A stretch of 64,000 nt of DNA from CAWIUB01 sp963839995 (GTDB lineage Bacteria; Actinomycetota; Actinomycetes; Mycobacteriales; Jatrophihabitantaceae), in assembly GCA_963839995.1 (NCBI GenBank), contig CAWIXH010000017.1, positions 400,849 to 464,848 on the forward strand. The letters are read 5' to 3'. Under the pieces are notes generated by a model that saw only the letters and a program-made list of their open reading frames with translations, had not been told where the DNA came from and did not search any database. Of this stretch, positions 1 through 8,117 are shown in pieces (within the stretch, counting starts at the first letter, position 1; each line of letters begins with the position of its first letter). The translations under genes were made by a program, and so were the position numbers.

Positions 1-460
1 CGACCTGTCCGTTGGCGCGGACATCGACCGCGGGAGCCGCCGCGTCGTGCCGCACGACGAGCCGAGCCTGACCAGCCCCGACCGGAGACACGTCGTTCAC
101 GTACGGCGTCAGCGTCGGCTTGCCGGCCGCGGTCAGGTGCGCCACGAGCGTGTAGCTCTTGCCCGCTTCGACACCGGCCTTTGCGGTGATGACCGGATTG
201 CCGGTTCCCTTGGTGTTCGCGGCCGCGAAGACCGTGACGGTGTAGCTGCCCGCCGGCAGGTCCAGCGGGCCCGCAACGGTGCCCGGTTTGAAGTTCGCCA
301 GGGTGGACTTGCCGTTCACGAACACGTTGACCGGGGTGTTCGGGATACCGTGCACCACGCTGACCGATGCGGTATCGGCTGCCTGCGCTGATGACGACGA
401 GAGAACCAGGCCAGCGAGGGCTGCACCTATAGCGATGACGAGAGTGACTATCCGTTTCAC
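1..460 (-). CDS. DUF4397 domain secreted protein, N-terminal part (runs off the window)
   Basis: The reverse strand reads a signal peptide (MKRIVTLVIAIGAALAGLVL, then a Ser-rich stretch ending in AQA) followed by a beta-rich DUF4397 domain: VSVVHGIPNTPVNVFVNG, a segment about loading the chain with 'ANTKGTGNPV', and an AHLTAAGKPTLTPYVNDVSP core. DUF4397 proteins are exported cell-wall proteins of actinobacteria, often encoded beside class F sortases; their biochemical role is unknown. I chose the GTG at 460 because GGAGG lies a few bases upstream. The C-terminus is outside the window. A DUF4397 C-terminal tail is found again near 17.55 kb, so the family occurs at least twice here. Confidence 0.85.
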   Translation of the reverse strand, partial: MKRIVTLVIAIGAALAGLVLSSSSAQAADTASVSVVHGIPNTPVNVFVNGKSTLANFKPGTVAGPLDLPAGSYTVTVFAAANTKGTGNPVITAKAGVEAGKSYTLVAHLTAAGKPTLTPYVNDVSPVGAGQARLVVRHDAAAPAVDVRANGQV

Positions 461-681
461 GTTTCCTCCACGTTGTAGTCGGGGTTTCGGTCTAGCGACC
501 GTGCTGCTGTGGGGTTCTTCGATGCGCGCTCACCAAGGACTACGACCACCTGCCAACGACTGGATGCAGCGTCGACACGTTCGACGCCGCACGCCTTGCT
601 GTGGTCAAGGCAGCTGATCAGTGGCTCGTGAGCACATACCCATTTGAATGCCCACGCGCGGCACCACTCGCCCGGCGAAAC

Positions 682-707
682 CGCACCTATCGAGACGGGT
701 AGGTGCG
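682..707. terminator. Hairpin between the DUF4397 gene and the acyltransferase
   Basis: CGCACCTA (682-689) and TAGGTGCG (700-707) form a perfect 8-bp inverted repeat with a 10-nt loop. It lies downstream of the leftward acyltransferase gene and upstream of the leftward DUF4397 gene, so it could end transcription of the former. A second palindrome, GTGGACA-gca-TGTCCAC, sits at 842-858 next to the acyltransferase stop. Neither has a long T tract, so the terminator call is an inference. No gene is evident in 461-876. Confidence 0.4.
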
Positions 708-876
708 CCGTGTTGCGTTGGCCGTGCGTATGTCGGGCGCTCGGTGGGCCCTCGGGTTTAGAAGGTTGCGGGAACGACGGCCTTGTGACTGTCCTCGTTG
801 TCTGGCGTGCCTGCGGACGGCGTGCGTTCGTGGACAGGTTTGTGGACAGCATGTCCACTGAAGACAGTGGGCCGTC

Positions 877-2213
877 CTAATCATGGCAGCGCGACTCGGC
901 CTCGTTCGACGCGCTGGACCCAACTGGGCGGCCGAGTGGTCCGGGTCGGCCGGCTGCGGGGGGTTTCATGCCGAACAGGAACCGGGTGAGCCGGAACCGT
1001 CGGATCAGCGCCTCGTAGAGGAGGAGGGTTCCGGCGAACGACGTGATCACGAGCAGTGGGTACTTGACGAGGATCGGCAAGTGCCAACCGACGATGATCT
1101 ACGCAGCGGCCACGATGACCGGTTCGTGGAGCAGATAGCAGGGCAGCACCGCCTGGTTGGCGTAGCGGGCGGCACGTCGTGACAGCGGGTCGCGGCCAGC
1201 GCTGCCCGTGGGACCGGTCGCCGGCGCGCGGTCTGCGCGGTCTGCCCGGTGAACCATCAACGCGCCGGCGAACCCCACGATGGCGGTGATCCACAGCCAG
1301 CCGGCGACACCCTGCAGGGCACTCCAGCCGCGCGCGGTGCCGCTCATGACATCGACGCCGGACCGGCGCAGGATGCCCGCCCACCCGACCAGCGCCGTGC
1401 TGGTCACCAGGGCGCCGGCCAACGCGGGTCGACGTCCGCGTCGCAGCGCCGCCTCGAACCGTCGATCCGAGGCGATCAGATAGCCATAGAACAGCGGAAG
1501 AATGTAGGTCAGTCGTTCCCAGCCGCCGGTGTTGACGTCCGGGCCGAACGCCGCCTCCACCAGTGCCATCGGGACCGCTGCCAAGAGCAGGACGGTGCGG
1601 CTGTGCCGGTCGGCCAGTCCGGCCACCCGCTCGACGAGCAGAACGCCGCGCGGTCGCCGCAGATACCAGAACACGGGCAGCAGCGTGATCGAGAACAGCA
1701 GCAGCACATACAGGAACCACAGGTGCGCCGGATCGAACCCGACGCCGCCCGAGGCCCAGGACCCGCGCGGTAGCAACCCGCCGGCCATCGCCGGAACGTC
1801 GAGAAACTCGCGCCAGAACCGCCAGTACGACTCGTGGAATCCGGGCTGGCCCAGCCGTTCGAGATAGAACATCGGCGTACCAACACCGCCAGGCCGACCA
1901 CGAACGGGACGAGCAGGCGGGCCAGACGCTCCCTGACGAACACGCCCGCGGAGCGGGTGCGCATCGCGGACCGCACACCCATGCCGGAGACCACGAACAG
2001 CAGCGGCATCCCCCACAGCGAGCCCGACAACAGGAACACGGTAAATCCGGCGCTGGATCGAGGGTCCTTCACGAACCACGAGGTCCCCGCGGCGATCACC
2101 ACCGCCGAGTGAAAGGCCACCAGTCCGGCCACCACGAACGCCCGCATGACATCCGTCAGCTCGCCGACCCGCCACAGCAGACGACACCGCACACCGGCCC
2201 GGGCTCGAGTCAT
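877..2213 (-). pseudogene. Acyltransferase 3 family membrane protein, two frameshifts
   Basis: Three consecutive reading frames together give one membrane acyltransferase (OatA/Acyl_transf_3 type). The N-terminal part (2213 to about 1875) has FVVAGLVAFHSAVVIAAGTSW and MPLLFVVSGMGVRSAMRTRS, the typical early helices with the catalytic-type His. The middle part (about 1873 to 1099) has FDPAHLWFLYVLLLFSITLL and ends in CYLLHEPVIVAAA. The last part (about 1110 to 877) has PILVKYPLLVITSFAGTLLL, the usual final helices. The family acylates sugars or lipids at the cytoplasmic membrane. The breaks near 1870 and 1100 are single-base changes that prevent a full-length product unless they are sequencing errors. 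Total length is normal for the family. Confidence 0.75.
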
Positions 2214-2217
2214 GGAG

Positions 2218-3150
2218 TCAGCGCTGCCAGGCGGTGAGCGCGTCTACCTCGGCGGACTCAAGAGCGAGGGTGAGTGCCCCGGCGTTGGTGGCGGCCTGCT
2301 GGGCGTTCTTGGCACCGGGGATGGGCAGGGCGTGTTGCTCGATCAGCCAGCGCGGGGCGACTTGCGAGGGTGTGGCGTCGTGGTGGTCGGCGATCTCGCG
2401 CAGCAGCGCCAGCAGCGGCTCGAGTTCGGCGAGCCGACGGGCGCGGAAGTGTGGGAGGACCCGGCGGATGCCTCCGGGACGCCGGCCGGGGCCGTATTTG
2501 CCGGTCAGCAGGCCCATCCCGAGCGGGCTGTACGCGATCAGGGTGACCTCGAGTTCGCGGCAGGCGTCAAGCACGCCGTCGGTTTCGGGATCACGGTGGA
2601 CGAGGGAGTACTGCACCTGGTTGGACGCCAGCGGGATCCCCTCGGCGGCGAGGGTGGCATGCGCGGCGCGCAGCGCGGCGGCGCTGAAGTTGCTCACGCC
2701 GATCGCGCGGATCTGCCCGCCACGGTGCGCGGCGGCCAGGGCGCGCAGCAATGACGCGGCTGCGACGAAGCGCGGCGGCCAATGGATCTGGTACAGGTCG
2801 ATCCGGCCGAGCCGCGCCAGGCTGTGCTGCAGCGCCGACGGCAGCGCCTGCGCACGCCGGAACGGATAGGGCGCGTACTTGGTCGCGATCACGACCTCGG
2901 GATGGGCGCGGGCGAGCTCTCCGACCCGGCGCTCGGTACGTCCCCACCCGTAGGTTTCGGCGGTGTCGACGAGGGTCACCCCGGCGGCCAGCGACACCTC
3001 GAGCGCCTGTTCCTCTGCCGCCGGCGAATCCGACCCGCCATAGCCCAGCAGGGAGCGGTTCGCCCACGACATCGCTCCCACGCCGAGCGGCGCCACCCGG
3101 ATGCCGCTGGCTCCCAGCGGCACCGTCCCGGCCGGCCGTGGGTCGCTCAT
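2218..3150 (-). CDS. Aldo/keto reductase
   Basis: A complete 310-residue NAD(P)H-dependent aldo/keto reductase. The catalytic tetrad is visible: Asp in TLVDTAETYG, Tyr in the same motif, Lys in VIATKYAPYPF and His in LYQIHWPPR. The family signature RAIGVSNFSAAALRAAH is present, and the C-terminal cofactor region IPGAKNAQQAATNAGAL is intact. The ATG at 3150 overlaps the stop of the upstream TetR gene by four bases, so the two are co-transcribed and probably translationally coupled. The TetR repressor likely controls this enzyme in response to an aldehyde or ketone. The substrate cannot be told from the sequence. Confidence 0.9.
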   Translation of the reverse strand: MSDPRPAGTVPLGASGIRVAPLGVGAMSWANRSLLGYGGSDSPAAEEQALEVSLAAGVTLVDTAETYGWGRTERRVGELARAHPEVVIATKYAPYPFRRAQALPSALQHSLARLGRIDLYQIHWPPRFVAAASLLRALAAAHRGGQIRAIGVSNFSAAALRAAHATLAAEGIPLASNQVQYSLVHRDPETDGVLDACRELEVTLIAYSPLGMGLLTGKYGPGRRPGGIRRVLPHFRARRLAELEPLLALLREIADHHDATPSQVAPRWLIEQHALPIPGAKNAQQAATNAGALTLALESAEVDALTAWQR

Positions 3151-3722
3151 CGTCGGCTCCGTCGCCGGGGCAGGTGCGCGTCGAGCAGTGCTGCGGCCGC
3201 GGCCGCAGCGGCGGTCGCCGGGCTGCTGCGGGAGCCGAACATGCGCGCGGCGGCGAAGGCGCCGTCCATGACCAACAGCAACTGTTGCGCCAGCTGCGAT
3301 GGTTCCGGTGCGCCGGCCTTCTCGGCCAGCCCGCGGAGTCGGTCGAGGACCGCCTGCTTGTGCGCGCGGGCGACTCGGTGGCCGGGATGGTCCTGCGCGG
3401 GGAACTCCGCCGCCGCGCCCTGGAACGTGCAGCCCAGGCACGCCGGGCTGATCGCGAGCCTCGCGACGGCATCGAACAGCGCCGCCAGCTTGGCGCGCGG
3501 CGTGCCGGACCCGGCGATGGCCGCCTCGAACCAGTCCCAGAAGCGGCGGTCGGACTGCTCCAGGTACGCGACGACCAGCTCGTCCTTGGAACCGAAGTGG
3601 TGATACAGCGTCGTCTTCGCCACGCCCGCCCGGGCGATGATCGTATCGACACCCACGGCACGGAAGCCGTCCCGGTAGAACAGCTCGCCTGCCACGTCGA
3701 GGATGCGCCCGCGCGCATCCAT
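3147..3722 (-). CDS. TetR/AcrR family transcriptional regulator
   Basis: About 190 residues. The N-terminal helix-turn-helix reads MDARGRILDVAGELFYRDGF, then VDTIIARAGVAKTTLYHHFGSKDEL, a textbook TetR DNA-binding domain. The C-terminal ligand domain is all-helical and contains CLGCTFQGAAAEFP, like the LmrA/YxaF subgroup. Start codon: ATG 3722 or GTG 3728; AGGAG lies 4 bases before the GTG and 10 before the ATG. An earlier in-frame GTG at 3743 lacks a ribosome site and sits in the operator. The stop overlaps the aldo/keto reductase start, so regulator and enzyme form one operon, presumably autoregulated. Confidence 0.9.
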   Translation of the reverse strand: MDARGRILDVAGELFYRDGFRAVGVDTIIARAGVAKTTLYHHFGSKDELVVAYLEQSDRRFWDWFEAAIAGSGTPRAKLAALFDAVARLAISPACLGCTFQGAAAEFPAQDHPGHRVARAHKQAVLDRLRGLAEKAGAPEPSQLAQQLLLVMDGAFAAARMFGSRSSPATAAAAAAAALLDAHLPRRRSRR

Positions 3723-3742
3723 GGCCACTGGACTCCTCTTCA

Positions 3743-3760
3743 CTACAGACAGGTCTGTAG
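3743..3760. promoter_or_regulatory. Perfect palindromic operator of the TetR-AKR operon
   Basis: CTACAGAC (3743-3750), two central bases, GTCTGTAG (3753-3760): an exact 18-bp inverted repeat about 20 bp upstream of the TetR start. Size, symmetry and position match operators of TetR autorepressors. Its assignment to the adjacent regulator is an inference. Confidence 0.75.
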
Positions 3761-4578
3761 CATACGCGCAGGTCAGACATGGTCGACGCTAATGCTGCGC
3801 TTTCTACCGCCGCTGTTCCGCGAAGCCCCGACGCCGAACGCCGACTGAGATACTGCCGGCGGCGCCTGACTCGGGCGTCCTGTTCTGACAGGGGGGTGGA
3901 CTTCATCGTGGACGCCGCGATTGCGGTCAAACTACTGATTGGCGGGAGCATCAGCTTGGTTCGCGGCGTCCCGGATTGACGCGTCTGCGGAGCGCCGCGG
4001 TCGCAGCAGCGGTAATACCGACCGCGAAGTCGATAATCGGCGAGATGGTTGTGCCATCACCGAACCTGTCACGAGACCGCACGGGATCAGCAATTACGCC
4101 CTCGCCCGGAAGGAGTTGGCCAGCGCCGTATCCGCCGCCGGCCACGACACCAGCCACCTCGACGAAGCGATCACCGTGCTGCGGGCTGTCGAAGCCGGCC
4201 TGGTCAGCACGCGCCCCGCGTCAGGCCCTAGACGCGGCAACATGGACTGAGGCCACCTGACTCCCGGTCGGGACGAGGTCAGGACGTGATGCGTTTGGCG
4301 TCGTTCATGGTTCGTGATGCGTGGGCCAGCAGGTTGACCGCGTCGCGAAGGCGGCTACCCCCTTGAGGTTGGCTGGGTTGTGGCTGTGCCGCGCGGGCAT
4401 CGATATAGGTGATCGGTTTGAGTTCTGCTGGCGTCAGTGTGACGTGTGCTTTGGCCCGGCCCTTAGCAGTTTCAAGCCGATTAGGCGGGCAACCACCGTT
4501 GCTTCGACGACGACTCCGTCCGACAGACTGCTGTTTGCGTCGCGACGCGTCGTGACGATCGTGGGAGTCGGGTACGGA
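3761..4578. other. Intergenic stretch without a convincing gene
   Basis: No frame over 3761-4578 has both a start with a ribosome site and recognisable protein character. A rightward stretch at about 4080-4250 could encode a helical peptide (YALARKELASAVSAAG), possibly a remnant. Nothing else is supported. Confidence 0.4.
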
Positions 4579-4797
4579 TCACTCGCGGCTGTAGTCCCGA
4601 AGTTTGGCCCTGAATCCGTCCAGCCTTCCGCTAACGCTGTCGATCTTCCTGCTATAGGCATCGAGCTTGGCGCCGTAGTCTTCCAGCCGCTTTGCCGCGT
4701 TCTGCGCAGCCGCAATGATTTGGCCATAACGCTCACGCCCCGCTCTCGTGCCGAGGACGTATCCGGCGCCGAAAACTGCCAGGCTACGCAGTTTCAC
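4579..4797 (-). CDS. Small YtxH-like protein
   Basis: 72 residues beginning MKLRSLAVFGAGYVLGTRAG and continuing with RERYGQIIAAAQNAAKRLEDYG. This is a widespread actinobacterial small protein: a short hydrophobic glycine-rich N-terminus followed by an amphipathic helix, resembling YtxH-type stress proteins. The function is not known. The GTG start at 4797 overlaps the stop of the 56-residue gene upstream (GTGA), so translation is coupled. It is the last gene of a leftward three-gene operon. Confidence 0.75.
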   Translation of the reverse strand: MKLRSLAVFGAGYVLGTRAGRERYGQIIAAAQNAAKRLEDYGAKLDAYSRKIDSVSGRLDGFRAKLRDYSRE

Positions 4798-4964
4798 GAT
4801 TGACTCTTTCGGCGCAAGGAGGACACCGCTGCACTTGCCGCAGTCAACGTCATCAAACCCGCAAGCGCGCCGGCGCCGGTCTTCGCCGATTTGCTGTCCG
4901 CCGCGTTCGCCAGCTTTCCGATGACACGTTGCCGCCTCTTCTTTCGACCAAGAAAGCTCATCAT
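4794..4964 (-). CDS. 56-residue basic/hydrophobic protein, coupled on both sides
   Basis: A short gene that reads MMSFLGRKKRRQRVIGKLAN, then a segment rich in Ala/Gly/Thr (GAGALAGLMTLTAASAAVSS) and a basic tail LRRKSQS. It starts at ATG 4964 inside ATGATGA, overlapping the stop of the coiled-coil gene, and its own stop overlaps the GTG of the next gene. This double overlap is strong evidence for a real gene despite its size. The pattern of a positively charged N-terminus plus one weakly hydrophobic helix suggests membrane or nucleoid-envelope association. Function unknown. Confidence 0.7.
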   Translation of the reverse strand: MMSFLGRKKRRQRVIGKLANAADSKSAKTGAGALAGLMTLTAASAAVSSLRRKSQS

Positions 4965-5913
4965 TTGATCAACCTCCGTTCGGTCGCTTGTAAGGTTCGG
5001 GACTTCGCGCGTGGCGCCTTCTGAATCGAGCGGACTAGCGGAGCTTTCTTCATGCGTGCGGCACGGGGAATCTGCAGAGCAGGTGCAATGTCGATCAACT
5101 CGGCCTTCGTATGCTCGTCCAGGCGTTCCGGCACGTCATACTCTCGCTCTGCTTGTACGGCGCGGGCAGTTTCGCTCGCCAACCACTCCTCCGTGCCGCG
5201 GGCGTTGTCCAGTACTCGGTCAGCGGCACCGGCGTGCTGCTTGGCCTCTTCGGCGACCGCCGTGACCTGCTGATGCGCCTGCTCGGCCGCGTCTTGGGCC
5301 GCCTTGGTCGCATCGGCGGCCAACGTTCGCGCGGCGGCCATCTGTTCGTGGGCCTGGTCGATTCGTTCTTGGGCTCGCCGCGCCGCTTCTTCGGCGTCTT
5401 GGCGCGACTCGTCAGTGTGCGCCTGCACCTCTGCTGTCAGCTTCTCCAGCCGGTCGGCGACGTCTCGGCTCGCCTGCTCACGCTCTTGCTCGAGCTGACG
5501 GTCCAGATTTTGGCGGGCTTCCTTCGTGCGCCGTTCGATCTCTTGCTTGCCCTCACGGGTTGCCTCCCGCAAGGGTTCTCGGCCCTGTTCGGCGACGGTC
5601 TTTGCGGCTTCGGCGCGGCTGTCGGCGCTTTGGGCTTCCGCCAATGCCTCCTGCTCAACCTTCTTGGCCCTGGTCACAGCCGCCTGAGCTCGTTTCAGAC
5701 GTATCTCGACCGAGTCATGGCCCCCGGGAGCGCATCAGCCATCGCGGCCGACACGCGACGCGCGGTGTCCGTGGCCGCGCCGCTCGCCGCGCCGACAGCG
5801 GTGCCGGGTGAGCCCACAATCCTCGACAAGACCCACGCCCCGTTGCGTGGCAATTCTTTGATTCCTACCGATGCCTGGGCATAAAGCCAGTGCACGGGAT
5901 GAACTTTCGTCAT
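4961..5913 (-). CDS. Coiled-coil protein with SAP/Rho_N-like tail (one frameshift)
   Basis: Two frames make one protein of about 317 residues. The N-terminal part (ATG 5913) reads MTKVHPVHWLYAQASVGIKE and then a Gly/Ala-rich, possibly membrane-interacting segment up to ADALPG. The main part reads DSVEIRLKRAQAAVTRAKKV and continues as an about 170-residue Glu/Gln/Ala/Arg-rich coiled coil. The tail DEHTKAELIDIAPALQIPRA plus a KKAPLVRSI segment looks like a Rho_N/SAP-type nucleic-acid-binding helical motif. The frames join if one G is restored to the G run near 5720-5725, so the break may be an error or a recent mutation. The stop overlaps the next small gene. Likely a structural or stress-related, DNA- or membrane-associated protein; no enzyme motif seen. 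Confidence 0.65.
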
Positions 5914-6306
5914 GACTGATATCCTTTGGCATTGACTCGGGATAGCAGTACACACTGGTCAGAATTCAGGTTCAAGCTGCGCGCCCGCCCGTGTCCAGCT
6001 CTATATAGCATCCCCAACAGCGGCATGTGCAAAACATGCATAGGCAATTTACAGCCCGCACGCTGCTGTAGCCCTGGCAAAAAGGGGTGATCGATTCTCG
6101 GCCGATTAGCGTATCCATTCGCAGTCAGTCCGCAACTTTGACTCACGTACGGCGTCAATCACGCAGCGTGGCCACGCCGCGAGGTGCTGTCGCGATAAGC
6201 CGGATCCGGCAATTCACGCCGGCCCGCGAGGTCGCACACCCGGTGGGTCGGTATGCGAACTGGACGAAGAACGCACCTCGCGCAACGTGGCTCGGGCAGC
6301 GAGCGT
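5914..6306. other. Intergenic stretch upstream of the coiled-coil operon
   Basis: No gene supported. The stretch is less GC-rich around 6000-6110 than its surroundings and should hold the promoter of the leftward coiled-coil operon and the end of the leftward TetR transcript. Confidence 0.4.
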
Positions 6307-7014
6307 TTAGGGGATGCCGTGGGCGCGGATGTCCTCGAGCCGGTTCAGCAGGTTGTCCAGGGACTCTTCGAATTCGCTAGCGGTTTCGTTCGCGGCGAGT
6401 TTGGTGCGCAGCTGTTGCAGGGTCGGGTAGTCGTCCAGCGGTGGTGACGCGGGTTCGGTGCCGGCCGCGTCCGGCACCGGGCCGACGTCTGCGCCGAGCG
6501 CGGCCACCTCGAGGAGCAGGTGGCCGAGCAGGAAGCTCGTGAAGGCGCGGTAGGTGTAGACGGCGGTGTCGTCGTTGAAGTCGTGGACGCGCAGGCTGGC
6601 CAGGAACGATTCGACCCACTGCAGGGACCGCAGCGGCGGGCGGATCCACGGCGCCTGCGGCGGGCGGGTGGCCACGAGCGGGAACAGCTGCGGGTGCGCC
6701 AATGCACTGCGGCGCACGCCGTGCGCGACTCGGACGAGGTAGTCCTGCCAGCTGTCGGTGTCCATGAGGTGGGTGTCCGGGTCCTCGAACAGATCGTCGA
6801 CGATGGCGTCGATGACCCCGTCGAGCAGGTTCTCCCGGCTCTGCACGTGGGCGTAGAGCGACATCGCTTCGACATCGAGGCGGCGGCCGAGCCGGCGCAT
6901 CGACAGCGCGTGCACGCCCTGCTCGTCGATCAGCTCGATCGCCGCGCGCACCACACGATTTCGGTCCAGTGGGCTGCGCCGTTCAGACGATGGCTCCTGC
7001 GGGACCTTGGCCAT
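6307..7014 (-). CDS. TetR family regulator with tetracycline-repressor-like C-terminal domain
   Basis: 235 residues. The DNA-binding region reads LDRNRVVRAAIELIDEQGVH and ALSMRRLGRRLDVEAMSLYA, with the recognition helix followed by HVQSRENLLDGVIDAI, the layout of TetR_C_1-type (TetR class) proteins. The rest is helical and forms the ligand pocket. ATG at 7014 is preceded by AGAGGG. Upstream, at 7130-7162, there is an inverted repeat, and a related, perfect one lies at 7481-7514 before the CsbD operon. These are candidate operators for this protein. Inducer unknown. Confidence 0.88.
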   Translation of the reverse strand: MAKVPQEPSSERRSPLDRNRVVRAAIELIDEQGVHALSMRRLGRRLDVEAMSLYAHVQSRENLLDGVIDAIVDDLFEDPDTHLMDTDSWQDYLVRVAHGVRRSALAHPQLFPLVATRPPQAPWIRPPLRSLQWVESFLASLRVHDFNDDTAVYTYRAFTSFLLGHLLLEVAALGADVGPVPDAAGTEPASPPLDDYPTLQQLRTKLAANETASEFEESLDNLLNRLEDIRAHGIP

Positions 7015-7129
7015 GCCCTCTCACCTGCCCTCGCGGTCGGCGCCAGGCGTATCGGATCGTGTGGCGTCAGCTCGTCTCACGCGTCGCCGGTCATGCGCTT
7101 TGCTGCCGCCTGTGTCCACACCCTCAAAC

Positions 7130-7162
7130 CTTACGTTGTAATGCGAAGCCTTACAGCGTAAG
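7130..7162. promoter_or_regulatory. Inverted repeat, probable TetR operator
   Basis: CTTACGTTGTAA (7130-7141) and TTACAGCGTAAG (7151-7162) are inverted copies (11 of 12 matching) separated by 9 bp. They lie about 115 bp upstream of the TetR gene. Immediately to the right a GTG at 7172 opens a short rightward frame that resembles the start of a lost target gene (MTKAET...), but nothing recognisable follows. Confidence 0.65.
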
Positions 7163-7480
7163 TTCGGCGGCGTGACGAAGGCCGAAACGGGTTCGGCCCG
7201 GCATGGGGCGGCGCAGGCCCGTACCGCCGAGGGGTCACATCGCGACGCGGCGTCACACAGGCGCCGCGCACGCAGCACGTTGTTCTGTGATGTCAGCGCT
7301 CGCATCCGGCGGCTGAACTTCGACTCTCGGGCGAACTCGGGGCGGACACCGTTGCCAGCTCGGTGCGAAGTTGCTCGCGTTGATCCGATCGAGCTCATTG
7401 GCGCATCACCCTAGCCAAGCTAAGCCGACGGCGGGCGCACTCCGTGACGGCGGCAGGCGCAGGCGTGACCCAGCTCATAT

Positions 7481-7514
7481 TTACACCGTAAGGTGATGTC
7501 ACCTTACGGTGTAA
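7481..7514. promoter_or_regulatory. 34-bp perfect palindrome upstream of the CsbD operon
   Basis: TTACACCGTAAGGTGA (7481-7496), TG, then its exact reverse complement (7499-7514). The core TTACACCGTAAG is the same word as in the repeat at 7130-7162, so the same TetR protein is predicted to bind both. It ends about 55 bp before the CsbD start and overlaps the expected promoter region, the right place for repression. Confidence 0.75.
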
Positions 7515-7569
7515 GCTTCTTGCATGTGCCACAACTCGGTGGCGCATGAGCATCGCGAGGGGGCACCGC

Positions 7570-7743
7570 ATGGGCGCTGTCGACAAGGCGAAGAACACCG
7601 TCGAGAAGACCGCCGGAAAGGTCAAAGAGCAGGTCGGCAAGCACTCCGACAACAAGGACATGCAAGCCGAAGGCGAGGCCGACCAGACGAAGGGCAGCCT
7701 GAAGAACGCCGGCGAGAACGTGAAGGACGCATTCAACAAGTAG
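7570..7743 (+). CDS. CsbD family stress-response protein
   Basis: 57 residues beginning MGAVDKAKNTVEKTAGKVKE and ending with GSLKNAGENVKDAFNK; a typical CsbD-like protein: small, highly charged, helical, with repeated Lys/Glu and a conserved DQTKGSLKNAGENVKD tail. Family members are induced by general stress; their molecular role is unclear. ATG 7570 is chosen over upstream 7546 because GAGGGG precedes it at good spacing and the family starts here. It opens the set CsbD-GlsB-LapA and follows the 34-bp palindrome. Confidence 0.88.
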   Translation: MGAVDKAKNTVEKTAGKVKEQVGKHSDNKDMQAEGEADQTKGSLKNAGENVKDAFNK

Positions 7744-7835
7744 CAGCTGGGTGTGCCGCGCTGGGCCTCGCCTGGCGCGGCGCCCCGAGCGCCCGCATGC
7801 GTGAGTGCCCGTAAACGAACAATTAGGAGTGCACC

Positions 7836-8117
7836 ATGGTCGGCCTGATCATCAGCCTCATCATCATCGGAATCGTCGCCGGCGCGCTGGCACGACTGCT
7901 CGTGCCCGGTCGGCAGGACATCTCGATACCGATGACCATCCTGCTCGGCATTATCGGCTCGTTCCTCGGAGGATTCCTCGGCTATCTGATCTTCCACAAG
8001 GACAGCCAGGACGGGTTCTTCCAACCGTCCGGGATCATCGGCTCCGTCATCGGCGCAGTGATCGTGCTGCTCGTCTGGACGCGGATGGGCGCTCGCAACC
8101 GCATCCGTAGCGGATGA
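7836..8117 (+). CDS. GlsB/YeaQ/YmgE family stress membrane protein
   Basis: 93 residues, three membrane helices with the family's glycine pattern: MVGLIISLIIIGIVAGALAR, LVPGRQDISIPMTILLGIIG, then GSFLGGFLGYLIF and a last helix SVIGAVIVLLVWTRM. These transglycosylase-associated proteins sit in the cytoplasmic membrane and are linked to envelope stress; the biochemical role is not established. AGGAG precedes the ATG. The stop overlaps the LapA-like gene start (ATGA). A second, divergent family member lies at 45674-46012. Confidence 0.92.
   Translation: MVGLIISLIIIGIVAGALARLLVPGRQDISIPMTILLGIIGSFLGGFLGYLIFHKDSQDGFFQPSGIIGSVIGAVIVLLVWTRMGARNRIRSG

Noticed and set aside
457..858. Leftward open frame of 133 codons between the DUF4397 and acyltransferase genes
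   Set aside because: No ribosome site, no patterning, and it spans the hairpin region; a by-product of high GC.
2591..3718. Very long arginine-rich frames on both strands over the aldo/keto reductase and TetR genes
   Set aside because: They are shadows of well-identified genes; composition is typical of out-of-frame high-GC DNA.
3939..4250. Rightward 103-codon frame
   Set aside because: Only its second half is weakly protein-like; no start with ribosome site and no family; left as intergenic.
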